This document shows, piece by piece, positions 1-5,632 of a DNA stretch of 6,245 nt (within the stretch, counting starts at the first letter, position 1; every line of letters begins with the position of its first letter). Made by a program: the position numbers and the translations under genes. The stretch is from positions 1-6,245 of the forward strand of contig JACCRJ010000201.1 of the NCBI GenBank assembly GCA_013813615.1, in the 5' to 3' direction. A model generated the notes under the pieces. The model was not told the DNA's origin. It made no database searches and was given only the letters and a program-made list of their open reading frames with translations. The DNA is from Lautropia sp. (GTDB lineage: Bacteria > Pseudomonadota > Gammaproteobacteria > Burkholderiales > Burkholderiaceae_E).

Positions 1-128
1 ATCACCGTCAACGGCGGGATCGAGCCATTGACCCAGATGTAGAAGAGCGAACCGAGGGCCATCGCGATCGCGATCGGCAGGCCGGTGGCCATCGCCGCCA
101 GGAACGATCCGAAGAACAGGCTGTTCAA
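1..128 (-). CDS. dctM: TRAP transporter large permease subunit DctM, N-terminal part (cut by window edge)
   Basis: Only the first 42 codons are inside the window. They encode a very hydrophobic stretch beginning M-N-S-L-F-F-G-S-F with a 'TGLPIAIAMALGS' segment, typical of the first membrane helix of DctM/TRAP large subunits, which form the 12-helix ion-coupled transport channel in the inner membrane. The start is taken as TTG at 128-126. A GGAGG lies 7 bases upstream, and the TTG overlaps the dctQ stop in the arrangement TTGA, a 4-base overlap that implies translational coupling to dctQ. The position directly after dctP and dctQ supports the call more than the short sequence does. The remaining roughly 390 residues expected for the family lie to the left of the window, so nothing can be said about whether the gene is intact. 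Confidence 0.85.
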   Translation of the reverse strand, partial: MNSLFFGSFLAAMATGLPIAIAMALGSLFYIWVNGSIPPLTV

Positions 129-709
129 TATGCTTCCTCCGGCCGCTCGAGCACGCTCCAGCCCTGACGCCAGTGGATCAGCGCGACCTGGATGGCGCGA
201 AACGTCATCAGCACGAAACCGAGGGCGACGAATCCGTAGATGTAGCTCATCGGCCAATCCACCACCGTCATCTGCAGGTTGTGCATTCGCGGCACCAGAT
301 CGATCGCCAGCCAGCTGGCATAGGCGAGAAAGGCGATGCGAACGATGTCCACCAGCGTGGACAGCGCCCTTCCGACGGCCGGCGGCAGATAACGGTAGAC
401 GAACTCGACCTGGATATGGGTGTTGCGCCTCACTGCCATCGACGACCCCACGAAGGTCACTATGATCAGCAGGTAGCGCGCGATCTCCTCGGTCCAGGCG
501 GCGGAGTTGTCCAGCACGTAGCGGGTGAAGAACTGGAAGAAGACGTCGAGGGCGAGAAGGAAGAACATGACCAGGCAGAGCCAGTCTTCCCACCGATAGA
601 TGGAAAGGTCGACTTCGGCATCCTGTGCATGCCAGTGGCCCTCCGAATCCAGCACCGGCCCCTCGTCCGGCACCGGCCCTTCGGCCGGCGCACCGCGTTC
701 AGCAGTCAT
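125..709 (-). CDS. dctQ: TRAP transporter small permease subunit DctQ
   Basis: A 194-residue integral membrane protein, the small subunit of a TRAP importer, which works with DctM (downstream) and the periplasmic binding protein DctP (upstream). Four hydrophobic segments are visible at about residues 43-63, 78-93, 118-138 and 156-177, the standard DctQ topology. The family signature sits between segments 1 and 2 and after 2: 'FTRYVLDNSAAWTEEIAR' (residues 61-78), then V-G-S-S-M-A-V-R-R-N-T-H-I (87-99), with the W-T-E-E-x-A-R core. The first 40 residues are a hydrophilic, Gly/Pro/acid-rich extension that looks longer than in a minimal DctQ. It contains a tandem 6-residue repeat, GPVPDE-GPVLDS, at 11-22. 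The ATG at 709 has only a weak Shine-Dalgarno. The gap to the dctP stop is 53 bases, and the 3' end overlaps dctM by 4 bases. A later start inside the extension cannot be excluded. Confidence 0.93.
   Translation of the reverse strand: MTAERGAPAEGPVPDEGPVLDSEGHWHAQDAEVDLSIYRWEDWLCLVMFFLLALDVFFQFFTRYVLDNSAAWTEEIARYLLIIVTFVGSSMAVRRNTHIQVEFVYRYLPPAVGRALSTLVDIVRIAFLAYASWLAIDLVPRMHNLQMTVVDWPMSYIYGFVALGFVLMTFRAIQVALIHWRQGWSVLERPEEAY
136..140 (-). promoter_or_regulatory. Ribosome binding site for dctM (GGAGG)
   Basis: The minus strand reads GGAGG here, 7 bases before TTG at 128-126. It lies inside the last codons of dctQ. This spacing, with no ATG nearby in frame, is what decides the TTG start of dctM. 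Confidence 0.7.
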
Positions 710-762
710 CGGATCGGACTCGGGCAGTGGCCGGTGGGATGGACGAGACGCCGGGCCGACTA

Positions 763-1776
763 CTACTTGACGGCCTGGATCTTGTCGTAATCCGCTTTGG
801 TGAACCCCATGGATTCGAGCGGCGAATTCTTCAGCACTGCCTGCTGGAAGCTGCTGCGATCGACCTCGCTGATCGTCAGACCGGCCTTGCGGAAGAATTC
901 GACCAGTTCGCCTTCACGCTTCTTGATGTCGGCAGATGCCCGGGCTGCAGCCAGCTGCGTGACGTCGGCAAAGATCTGCTTCTCGTCCGCGGAGAGCTTG
1001 TTCCAGATATGCGGCGCCACCTGCGTCACCAGCCCGTCGACGATATGGCCGGTGAGCATGATGTGCTTCTGCACCTCGTAGAACTTCTTCGCTTCGATGG
1101 TCGTCAGCGGATTCTCCTGTGCCTCCACCGTGCCGTTCTGCAGCGCGAGGTAGACCTCGGCGAAAGCAATCGGCGTGGGATTGGCCGCGCAGGCCTTCGG
1201 CGTGGCCATGTAGGCCGCCACGTCGGGGACCCTGATCTTCAGCCCCTTCATACCGGCGCAGTCCTTGAAGGCCCGGTTGGACGTGGTGTGCCTCGCGCCG
1301 TAGTAGGTGTAGGCCAGCATGGCGATGCCGGTCTTCTTGCGGTACTCCTCCGCCATCTCCTTGAACAGGTCGCTCTTGGAATAGGCCAGCAGGTGCTCCC
1401 CGTCGCGGAAGATGAAGGGGTAGTAGGCGATGCCGACCCGGGGATAGGTGCGAGCGGCGAAGGACGGGCCGCTGATGATCATGTCGACGGTGCCCAGGGT
1501 CAGCCCCTGGTTGATATCGGTCTCCTTGCCGAGCGAGGAGGCCGGGAACACCTGGATGTCGAACTTGCCGTTGGTGCGCTTCTTGATCTCCTCGGCGGCC
1601 CACACCGATTCCTTGTGGTAGGGCTCGTTGACCTCGTAGACGTGCGCCCATTTGATCTTGTTCTGCGCGAGGGCAGCACCGGTCAGGCCAGGCACGGCCG
1701 CCGTCAAGAGGACGCCTGCTGCCGACAAGGCGAACGTCGCGGCAATGGACCGCTTGAAAGTCTTCCTGGATGCCAT
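763..1776 (-). CDS. dctP: TRAP transporter periplasmic substrate-binding protein DctP
   Basis: A 337-residue extracytoplasmic solute receptor that captures the substrate and hands it to the DctQM membrane pair. A signal peptide is clear: basic start (M-A-S-R-K-T-F-K-R), hydrophobic core at about 11-30, and probable cleavage after A-L-A at residue 37. The DctP fold is recognised by 'GLKIRVPDV' (178-186), whose Arg182 corresponds to the conserved arginine that pairs with the substrate carboxylate. It is followed by 'NPTPIAFAEVYLALQNGTVE' (199-218) and Q-E-N-P-L-T-T-I-E-A-K-K-F-Y-E-V-Q-K (220-237). This stretch strongly resembles the SiaP subgroup, but that does not prove sialic acid as ligand. 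The mature protein has just two cysteines, C173 and C196, on either side of Arg182. The start ATG follows a GGGGGAG Shine-Dalgarno. The gene ends in tandem TAG TAG stops. A 111-base gap separates it from pyrC upstream, so it may have its own promoter. The substrate is some carboxylate and is otherwise unknown. Confidence 0.95.
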   Translation of the reverse strand: MASRKTFKRSIAATFALSAAGVLLTAAVPGLTGAALAQNKIKWAHVYEVNEPYHKESVWAAEEIKKRTNGKFDIQVFPASSLGKETDINQGLTLGTVDMIISGPSFAARTYPRVGIAYYPFIFRDGEHLLAYSKSDLFKEMAEEYRKKTGIAMLAYTYYGARHTTSNRAFKDCAGMKGLKIRVPDVAAYMATPKACAANPTPIAFAEVYLALQNGTVEAQENPLTTIEAKKFYEVQKHIMLTGHIVDGLVTQVAPHIWNKLSADEKQIFADVTQLAAARASADIKKREGELVEFFRKAGLTISEVDRSSFQQAVLKNSPLESMGFTKADYDKIQAVK

Positions 1777-1887
1777 AGTCTCCCCCTGAAAGTTTTTTCG
1801 GGTGTGTCCGAGCGGGGGCCAGTTTATGCCAAAAGCCCGACCGGGAGATATCCACGCAATCCCGACCTCGCCTGCCGAAGGCGTGCC
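1777..1887 (-). other. pyrC-dctP intergenic region
   Basis: These 111 bases hold no gene. Just past the pyrC stop there is a small hairpin (CGCCT, 5-base loop, AGGCG; 1869-1883) with no T-run, so it is not a convincing terminator. Closer to dctP an A/T-richer island reads TTTTGGCATAAACT on the minus strand, the only AT-rich patch in the gap and a possible -10 area (TAAACT). No well-spaced -35 box could be matched. Both a read-through operon with pyrC and a separate dctPQM promoter remain possible. Confidence 0.3.
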
Positions 1888-2958
1888 CTAGTCGACCGTC
1901 CAGGGGAGGGTTTCACCGCCCGCCAGCGGGACAATCTCGCCTTCCCCGAACGGAAGGGCTGCGGGAATGGTCCACGGCTGCCGCCTCAGGGTGATCGTGC
2001 CGTGGTTGACCGGCAGGCGGTAGAACGCCGGGCCGTTGCGGCTGGCAAAGGCCTGCAGCTTGTCGAGCGCCCCCGCGGCGTCGAAGGCGGCTGCATAGAG
2101 CGCCAGGGCGTGGGGCGCGGTATAGCAACCGGCGCAGGCGCTGGCGTGCTCCTTCAGGATGCGCGCGTGCGGGGCGCTGTCAGTGCCGAGGAAGAATCGG
2201 GAATTGCCGCTGGTGGCGGCGGCGACGAGCGCCTGGCGGTGCGTCTCGCGCTTGAGAACCGGCAGGCAGTACCAATGCGGCCGCAGTCCACCGGTGAAGA
2301 TCGCGTTGCGGTTGTAGAGCAGGTGCTGCGGCGTGATCGTGGCGCCGAGGGTGCCGTCTGACGCATCCGCCTCGCGCACATAATCGGCGGCTTCCCGCGT
2401 GGTGATGTGCTCGAAGACCACCCGCAAACCCGGCATGCGTCGGCGCAGGGGCTGAAGCACCCGCTCGATGAACACCGCCTCGCGGTCGAATAGATCAACC
2501 TGAGGATCCACCACTTCACCGTGCACCAGAAGCGGCAGGCCCAGCCGCTCCATCGCTGCCAGCATCGGATAGACACGTTCCACGGAGCCGACGCCGGCAT
2601 CTGAATTGGTGGTCGCGCCGGCCGGGTAGAGCTTGATGCCGTGGATGATGCCGCTCGATTTCGCCGCTTCCATCTCGGCCACCGGCGTGGCCTCGGTGAG
2701 ATAAAGCGTCATCAGCGGTTCGAACGACGGCTCATTGCCGGAACCGCCCGCGCCCACCGCATCCAGGATCCTTTGCCGATACGCGTGGGCCATCGCCACC
2801 GTCGTGATCGGCGGCTTCAGGTTCGGCATCACGATGGCCCGGCGGAAATGGCGGGCGCTGGCGCCGACCACTGCGGTCATCGCAACGCCGTCGCGCAGGT
2901 GCAGGTGCCAGTCGTCGGGCTGGATGATCGTCAGGCTGTCCAACGGGCCTCCGTGCAT
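1888..2958 (-). CDS. pyrC: Dihydroorotase, class II (PyrC)
   Basis: This cytoplasmic zinc enzyme catalyses the reversible cyclisation of N-carbamoyl-L-aspartate to dihydroorotate, the third step of pyrimidine synthesis. The protein is close to E. coli PyrC throughout. All metal-site residues are visible: H18 and H20 in 'PDDWHLHLRDG', the lysine to be carboxylated K109 in 'IKLYPAGATTNS', H146 in L-L-V-H-G-E-V, H184 in V-F-E-H-I-T-T, and D260 in 'FLGTDSAPHA'. The 'TPQHLLYNRN' (209-218) and 'GGLRPHWYCLPVLKR' (223-237) blocks are also present. Length with the ATG at 2958 is 356, slightly above the usual 344-350. The ATG lacks a good ribosome site, whereas GGAGG at 2952-2948 precedes an in-frame TTG at 2943. 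That start would give 351 residues beginning M-D-S-L-T-I-I-x-P-D-D-W, which suits the family better. The gene is 40 bases downstream of the ABM-domain gene and has no other pyr gene beside it. It looks intact and functional. Confidence 0.97.
   Translation of the reverse strand: MHGGPLDSLTIIQPDDWHLHLRDGVAMTAVVGASARHFRRAIVMPNLKPPITTVAMAHAYRQRILDAVGAGGSGNEPSFEPLMTLYLTEATPVAEMEAAKSSGIIHGIKLYPAGATTNSDAGVGSVERVYPMLAAMERLGLPLLVHGEVVDPQVDLFDREAVFIERVLQPLRRRMPGLRVVFEHITTREAADYVREADASDGTLGATITPQHLLYNRNAIFTGGLRPHWYCLPVLKRETHRQALVAAATSGNSRFFLGTDSAPHARILKEHASACAGCYTAPHALALYAAAFDAAGALDKLQAFASRNGPAFYRLPVNHGTITLRRQPWTIPAALPFGEGEIVPLAGGETLPWTVD
2948..2952 (-). promoter_or_regulatory. Possible ribosome binding site for an internal TTG start of pyrC
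   Basis: GGAGG on the minus strand lies 4 bases before TTG at 2943-2941. The spacing is short but usable. It falls inside the first codons of the ATG-initiated reading frame, where the encoded residues (H-G-G-P) do not resemble PyrC, so it supports starting pyrC at the TTG. Confidence 0.4.
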
Positions 2959-2998
2959 TCAGATTGGCGCGTTCCTCGCCGCGGCTGGGCAGGTGGGT

Positions 2999-3289
2999 CT
3001 ACGACTCGATGCGTTCCAGCGATCGGACCTTCTTGGTGGCCACCCAAGGCCCCACCAGCTGGTCGAAGCTCTTGAAATGGGCGCTGGCGAGATGGGCATC
3101 GAAGCCGGCACGGTCGGTGTAGATCTCGTAGAGGAAGAAATGCGTCGGCTCGTCGGGCGAGACGCAGACGTCGAACTGATGGCAGTCGGGCTCCTGCGCG
3201 CGTGACGCCTTGGCGTTCTCGGAAACGGCCTGCGCAAAGGCCGCCGCTTTCTCCGGCTTGATGACGAAATCCACGAGCACCACGTACAT
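2999..3289 (-). CDS. Antibiotic-biosynthesis-monooxygenase (ABM) domain protein, YgiN/LsrG-like
   Basis: A 96-residue single-domain protein of the dimeric alpha/beta-barrel ABM superfamily, with no signal peptide, so probably cytoplasmic. Family features: the first strand M-Y-V-V-L-V-D-F-V-I (1-10) followed by K-P-E-K and an amphipathic helix; E33-P-D-C-H-Q-F-D-V (33-41), the usual strand after the first helix; 'FFLYEIYTDRAGFDAHLASA' (51-70) with the conserved E55, Y57 and H66; then H71-F-K. Members include quinol monooxygenases (YgiN), cofactor-free oxygenases and the autoinducer-2 degradation isomerase LsrG; the sequence does not separate these. The ATG at 3289 has a good GGAGG 7 bases upstream. 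The gene is first in the group leading to pyrC, with 40 bases between them, after a 232-base gap containing the terminator of the previous gene. The specific substrate is unknown. Confidence 0.85.
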   Translation of the reverse strand: MYVVLVDFVIKPEKAAAFAQAVSENAKASRAQEPDCHQFDVCVSPDEPTHFFLYEIYTDRAGFDAHLASAHFKSFDQLVGPWVATKKVRSLERIES

Positions 3290-3463
3290 CCTCGAACCTC
3301 CGGGAGAAAGAGTCAGAGCGTGAGGCGAGCCGCCGCTGCAGGCCTCGGCCGCGAGTCCGCCAGTCTACAACTTTCGCGGCTGCCATCGAGCGTGGCGCGG
3401 CGGGGCCTCGTCGCCGCGGCGCCAAGCCGGTCTTTCGGCGGGGGCGCGGGGCGCGCCGCACTG
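3290..3463 (-). other. Leader region upstream of the ABM-pyrC group
   Basis: This GC-rich non-coding stretch lies between the terminator at 3464-3502 and the ABM gene. Because transcription from the right should stop at that terminator, a promoter for the ABM and pyrC genes is expected here. The best -10-like hexamer on the minus strand is TAGACT (3367-3362) inside the only AT-richer patch (AAAGTTGTAGACT). I see no good -35 box at 16-18 bases, so this is a weak candidate. Nothing else is recognisable. Confidence 0.25.
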
Positions 3464-3502
3464 AAATGAGAAAGCCATCCGATGCCCTGGGCACCGGATG
3501 GC
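3464..3502 (-). terminator. Rho-independent terminator after the Bug-family gene
   Basis: On the minus strand, 19 bases after the stop of the Bug-family gene, GCCATCCGGTGCCC (3502-3489) pairs with GGGCATCGGATGGC (3487-3474). This is a 14-position inverted repeat with a single mismatch (a possible G-U pair in RNA) and almost no spacer, so the innermost bases form the loop. It is followed by TTTCTCATTTC (3473-3463). A strong GC stem with a T-rich tail at this place separates the dehydrogenase-Bug unit from the ABM-pyrC-dct group. Confidence 0.8.
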
Positions 3503-3521
3503 CCTGCAGCAGGCTCCTATG

Positions 3522-4502
3522 TCAGTCGGCGTAGACGCCGGCCTTCTTGATGATCGGCTCCCACTGCGCGATTTCCGCCTTGAGCTTGGTCGCGACGGCT
3601 TCCGGCGTCTGCTGGTCCTTCGGATACGTCACTGCGCCCAGTTCGGCGAAGCGCTTCTGCAGGCCAGGATCCGCCAGCGCCGTCTGGGCAGCCGCCACGA
3701 GCTTGTCGACGACCGCCTTCGGCGTGCCCTTGGGCGCATAGAGCGCATGCCAGATGCCGATCTGCAGGCTGGGCAGGCCCGACTCCTTGGCGGTCGGTAC
3801 GTCCGGGAAGGTCGCGAGGCGCTCTGCCGACGTCACCGCATAGGCCTTGATCTTGCCGGACTTGATCTGCTGGGTCGTATTGGTGGTCTGGTCACACATC
3901 AGGTCCACCTGGCCGCCCATGAGGTCGGTCAGCGCCGGCGCTGTGCCCTTGTAAGGCACCGGCGTCAACTGACGGTCCAGCGCGCTCATGAGCATCAGGC
4001 CGCAAAGATGCGAGGCGGCACCGATGCCGGCGTTGGCCAAGGTGATCTTGTCCGCGTTCTTCTGCACGTAGCTGATCAGCTCCTTGAAATCCTTCGCAGG
4101 AAAATCGGCCTTGGTGACGATCGTCATCGGGACGTCATTGATCAGGGTGATCGGCTGGAAGTCGGTGATGGAGTTGTAGCTGAGCTTGCGGTAGAGCGAC
4201 GGCTGCGTCGACATGCCGATGTGGTGCACCAGCAGGCGATAGCCGTCAGCCGTTGCACGAGCGACGTCGGCCGCCGCGATCGTGCCGCCCGCGCCCGGCT
4301 TGTTCTCCACGATGATCGTGCCACCCAGCGGCTTCTCCATGGCGGCTGCCAGGGAACGCGCCACGATGTCAGTCGGACCGCCGGCGGCGAACGGCACCAC
4401 GAAGGTGACCGGCTTTGTCGGAAACTCCTGCGCCGCAGCCGGCAGGACTGTCAGACCGAGGGCCGCACCTGCGGCGACTGAAACAACCAGATTCTTGATC
4501 AA
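3522..4502 (-). CDS. Tripartite tricarboxylate transporter (Bug/TctC) family substrate-binding protein
   Basis: A 326-residue periplasmic binding protein. The start is taken as TTG at 4502, with AGGAG 7 bases upstream. It gives a classic signal peptide (M-I-K-N-L, a hydrophobic core, cleavage after P-A-A-A at 24), and the mature protein begins Q-E-F-P-T-K-P-V-T. The frame stays open upstream to an ATG at 4730, but that would overlap the dehydrogenase gene and add 76 unrelated residues before the signal peptide. Family motifs: 'VVPFAAGGPTDIVAR' (35-49) with the ligand-loop Asp45; 'VENKPGAGGTIAA' (65-77); A-N-A-G-I-G-A-A-S-H-L-C-G (156-168); 'VPYKGTAPALTDLMGGQVDL' (182-201); and near the C-terminus 'FPDVPTAKESGLP' and 'YAPKGTPKAVVDKL'. 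Cysteines 167 and 203 could form a disulfide. No TctA or TctB membrane partners are nearby, as is usual for expanded Bug families. It lies 65 bases after the dehydrogenase gene, so its ligand may be that enzyme's substrate (inference). Confidence 0.94.
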   Translation of the reverse strand: MIKNLVVSVAAGAALGLTVLPAAAQEFPTKPVTFVVPFAAGGPTDIVARSLAAAMEKPLGGTIIVENKPGAGGTIAAADVARATADGYRLLVHHIGMSTQPSLYRKLSYNSITDFQPITLINDVPMTIVTKADFPAKDFKELISYVQKNADKITLANAGIGAASHLCGLMLMSALDRQLTPVPYKGTAPALTDLMGGQVDLMCDQTTNTTQQIKSGKIKAYAVTSAERLATFPDVPTAKESGLPSLQIGIWHALYAPKGTPKAVVDKLVAAAQTALADPGLQKRFAELGAVTYPKDQQTPEAVATKLKAEIAQWEPIIKKAGVYAD

Positions 4503-4509
4503 TCGAATT

Positions 4510-4514
4510 CTCCT
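4510..4514 (-). promoter_or_regulatory. Ribosome binding site deciding the TTG start of the Bug-family gene
   Basis: AGGAG on the minus strand sits 7 bases before TTG at 4502-4500. The reading frame from that TTG starts exactly at the positively charged end of the signal peptide, which makes this start much more credible than the ATG 228 bases upstream. Confidence 0.75.
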
Positions 4515-4567
4515 GCAGTGTTGAAGATAAAAAGAATGGCGCGACGAGCAATCCGGTGATCCTGTCG

Positions 4568-5632
4568 TCACTCCAACGCCGCGACGATGGCGGAGCCAAC
4601 TTCCGCGGTGCTTGCCTTGCCGCCCATGTCCGGCGTGCGCGGTCCGTTGCCGGTCACGGCTTCTATCGCCGACACCATCCGGTCGTGCGCCTTCGGATAG
4701 CCCAGGTGCTGCAGCATCATCGCGGCGCACCAGACCTGTCCGATAGGGTTCGCGATGCCTTTGCCCGCGATGTCCGGCGCCGAGCCGTGCACCGGCTCGA
4801 ACAATGACGGAAAGCGCCGTTCCGGGTTGATGTTCGCCGAGGGCGCGATGCCGATGGTGCCGGTGCAGGCGGGCCCGAGGTCCGAGAGGATGTCGCCGAA
4901 GAGGTTGCTGGCAACCACCACGTCAAACCAGTGGGGGTTGCGCACGAAGTGCGCCGTCAGGATGTCGATGTGGAACTTGTCGAGCTTGACGTCCGGATAG
5001 GACTTCGCCATCTCCAGGACGCGCTCGTCCCAATAGGGCATTGAGATGAAGATCCCGTTCGACTTGGTGGCCGAGGTGAGGTGCCGCTTGGGGCGGCTCA
5101 TGGCAAGATCGAAGGCATACTTGAGCACCCGGTCAACGCCGATACGGGTGAAGACGGATTCCTGGATCACCACTTCGCGATCGGTGCCGGGAAATATCCT
5201 GCCGCCGATGGAGGAGTATTCGCCCTCGGTGTTTTCCCGGACGACGTAGAAATCGATGTCGCCCGGCTTGCGGTCGGCCAACGGGCACGGTACGCCAGGC
5301 ATCAGCCGCACCGGCCGCAAGTTGATGTACTGGTCGAACTCGCGCCGGAACAGCAGCAAGGATCCCCAGAGCGAAATATGGTCCGGCACCGTATCCGGCC
5401 AGCCGACGGCGCCGTAGAGGATGGCGTCGTGACCGCCGATCTGCGACTTCCAGTCGTCCGGCATCATCTTGCCGTGCTTGACGTAGTAATCGCAGCTGGC
5501 GAAATCAAAGGCATCCGGCTGCAGGTCGATGCCTTCCTGGCGGCCGACCGCCGCCAGCACCTTCAGGGCTTCCGGCATGACTTCCTTACCGATTCCGTCG
5601 CCGGGGATTACTGCAATTCTGTGCTTGGCCAT
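4568..5632 (-). CDS. Tartrate/D-malate dehydrogenase family (decarboxylating, isocitrate/isopropylmalate dehydrogenase fold)
   Basis: A 354-residue cytoplasmic NAD-dependent beta-decarboxylating dehydrogenase. It closely resembles the tartrate dehydrogenase/D-malate dehydrogenase group (TtuC, DmlA/YeaU; about 350-360 residues), which oxidises D-malate to pyruvate and CO2 and acts on tartrate. Subfamily marks: 'YGAVGWPDTVPDHISLWGSL' (73-92), then F-R-R-E-F-D-Q-Y-I-N-L-R-P-V-R (95-109). By family alignment the substrate arginines are R96, R106 and R132 (in Y-V-V-R-E-N-T-E-G-E-Y). The catalytic lysine is K190 in 'LTSATKSNG' and the metal aspartates are D223, D247 and D251 (in 'NLFGDILSDLG'). The NAD site is 'HGSAPDIAGKGIANP' (282-296). 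The N-terminus A-V-I-P-G-D-G-I-G is standard. The ATG at 5632 has only a weak Shine-Dalgarno. It is the first gene of a unit with the Bug-family gene. Isopropylmalate dehydrogenase is less likely given the G-W-P-D-T-V-P-D block. The exact substrate among D-malate, tartrate and related acids is not settled. Confidence 0.92.
   Translation of the reverse strand: MAKHRIAVIPGDGIGKEVMPEALKVLAAVGRQEGIDLQPDAFDFASCDYYVKHGKMMPDDWKSQIGGHDAILYGAVGWPDTVPDHISLWGSLLLFRREFDQYINLRPVRLMPGVPCPLADRKPGDIDFYVVRENTEGEYSSIGGRIFPGTDREVVIQESVFTRIGVDRVLKYAFDLAMSRPKRHLTSATKSNGIFISMPYWDERVLEMAKSYPDVKLDKFHIDILTAHFVRNPHWFDVVVASNLFGDILSDLGPACTGTIGIAPSANINPERRFPSLFEPVHGSAPDIAGKGIANPIGQVWCAAMMLQHLGYPKAHDRMVSAIEAVTGNGPRTPDMGGKASTAEVGSAIVAALE

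Noticed and set aside
1818..1850. Possible sigma-54 promoter (TTGGCATAAACTGGCC on the minus strand)
   Set aside because: The -24-like TGGCA is present, but the GC of the -12 element is off by one base in spacing and the TTGC core is missing.
1869..1883. Small hairpin after pyrC as a terminator
   Set aside because: It has only five pairs and no T-run on the minus strand, so it is likely chance in GC-rich DNA.
625..2361. A 578-codon open frame on the plus strand
   Set aside because: It lies antisense across dctQ, dctP and pyrC, all of which have strong family matches. Its translation is Arg/Gly/Asp/Val-rich with no recognisable domain, as expected from the reverse strand of high-GC genes.
2931..3494. 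A 187-codon minus-strand open frame over the ABM gene and its leader
   Set aside because: It is out of frame with the ABM-domain protein, Arg/Ala-rich and without any domain. The ABM frame has clear family motifs and a good ribosome site.
3498..4481. A 327-codon open frame on the plus strand
   Set aside because: It is antisense to the well-supported Bug-family gene and even covers part of its terminator. The arginine-rich composition is typical of a shadow frame.
4503..4730. 76-codon upstream extension of the Bug-family gene from an ATG at 4730
   Set aside because: It overlaps the end of the dehydrogenase gene, has no family similarity, and would bury the signal peptide. TTG at 4502 with AGGAG explains the gene better.
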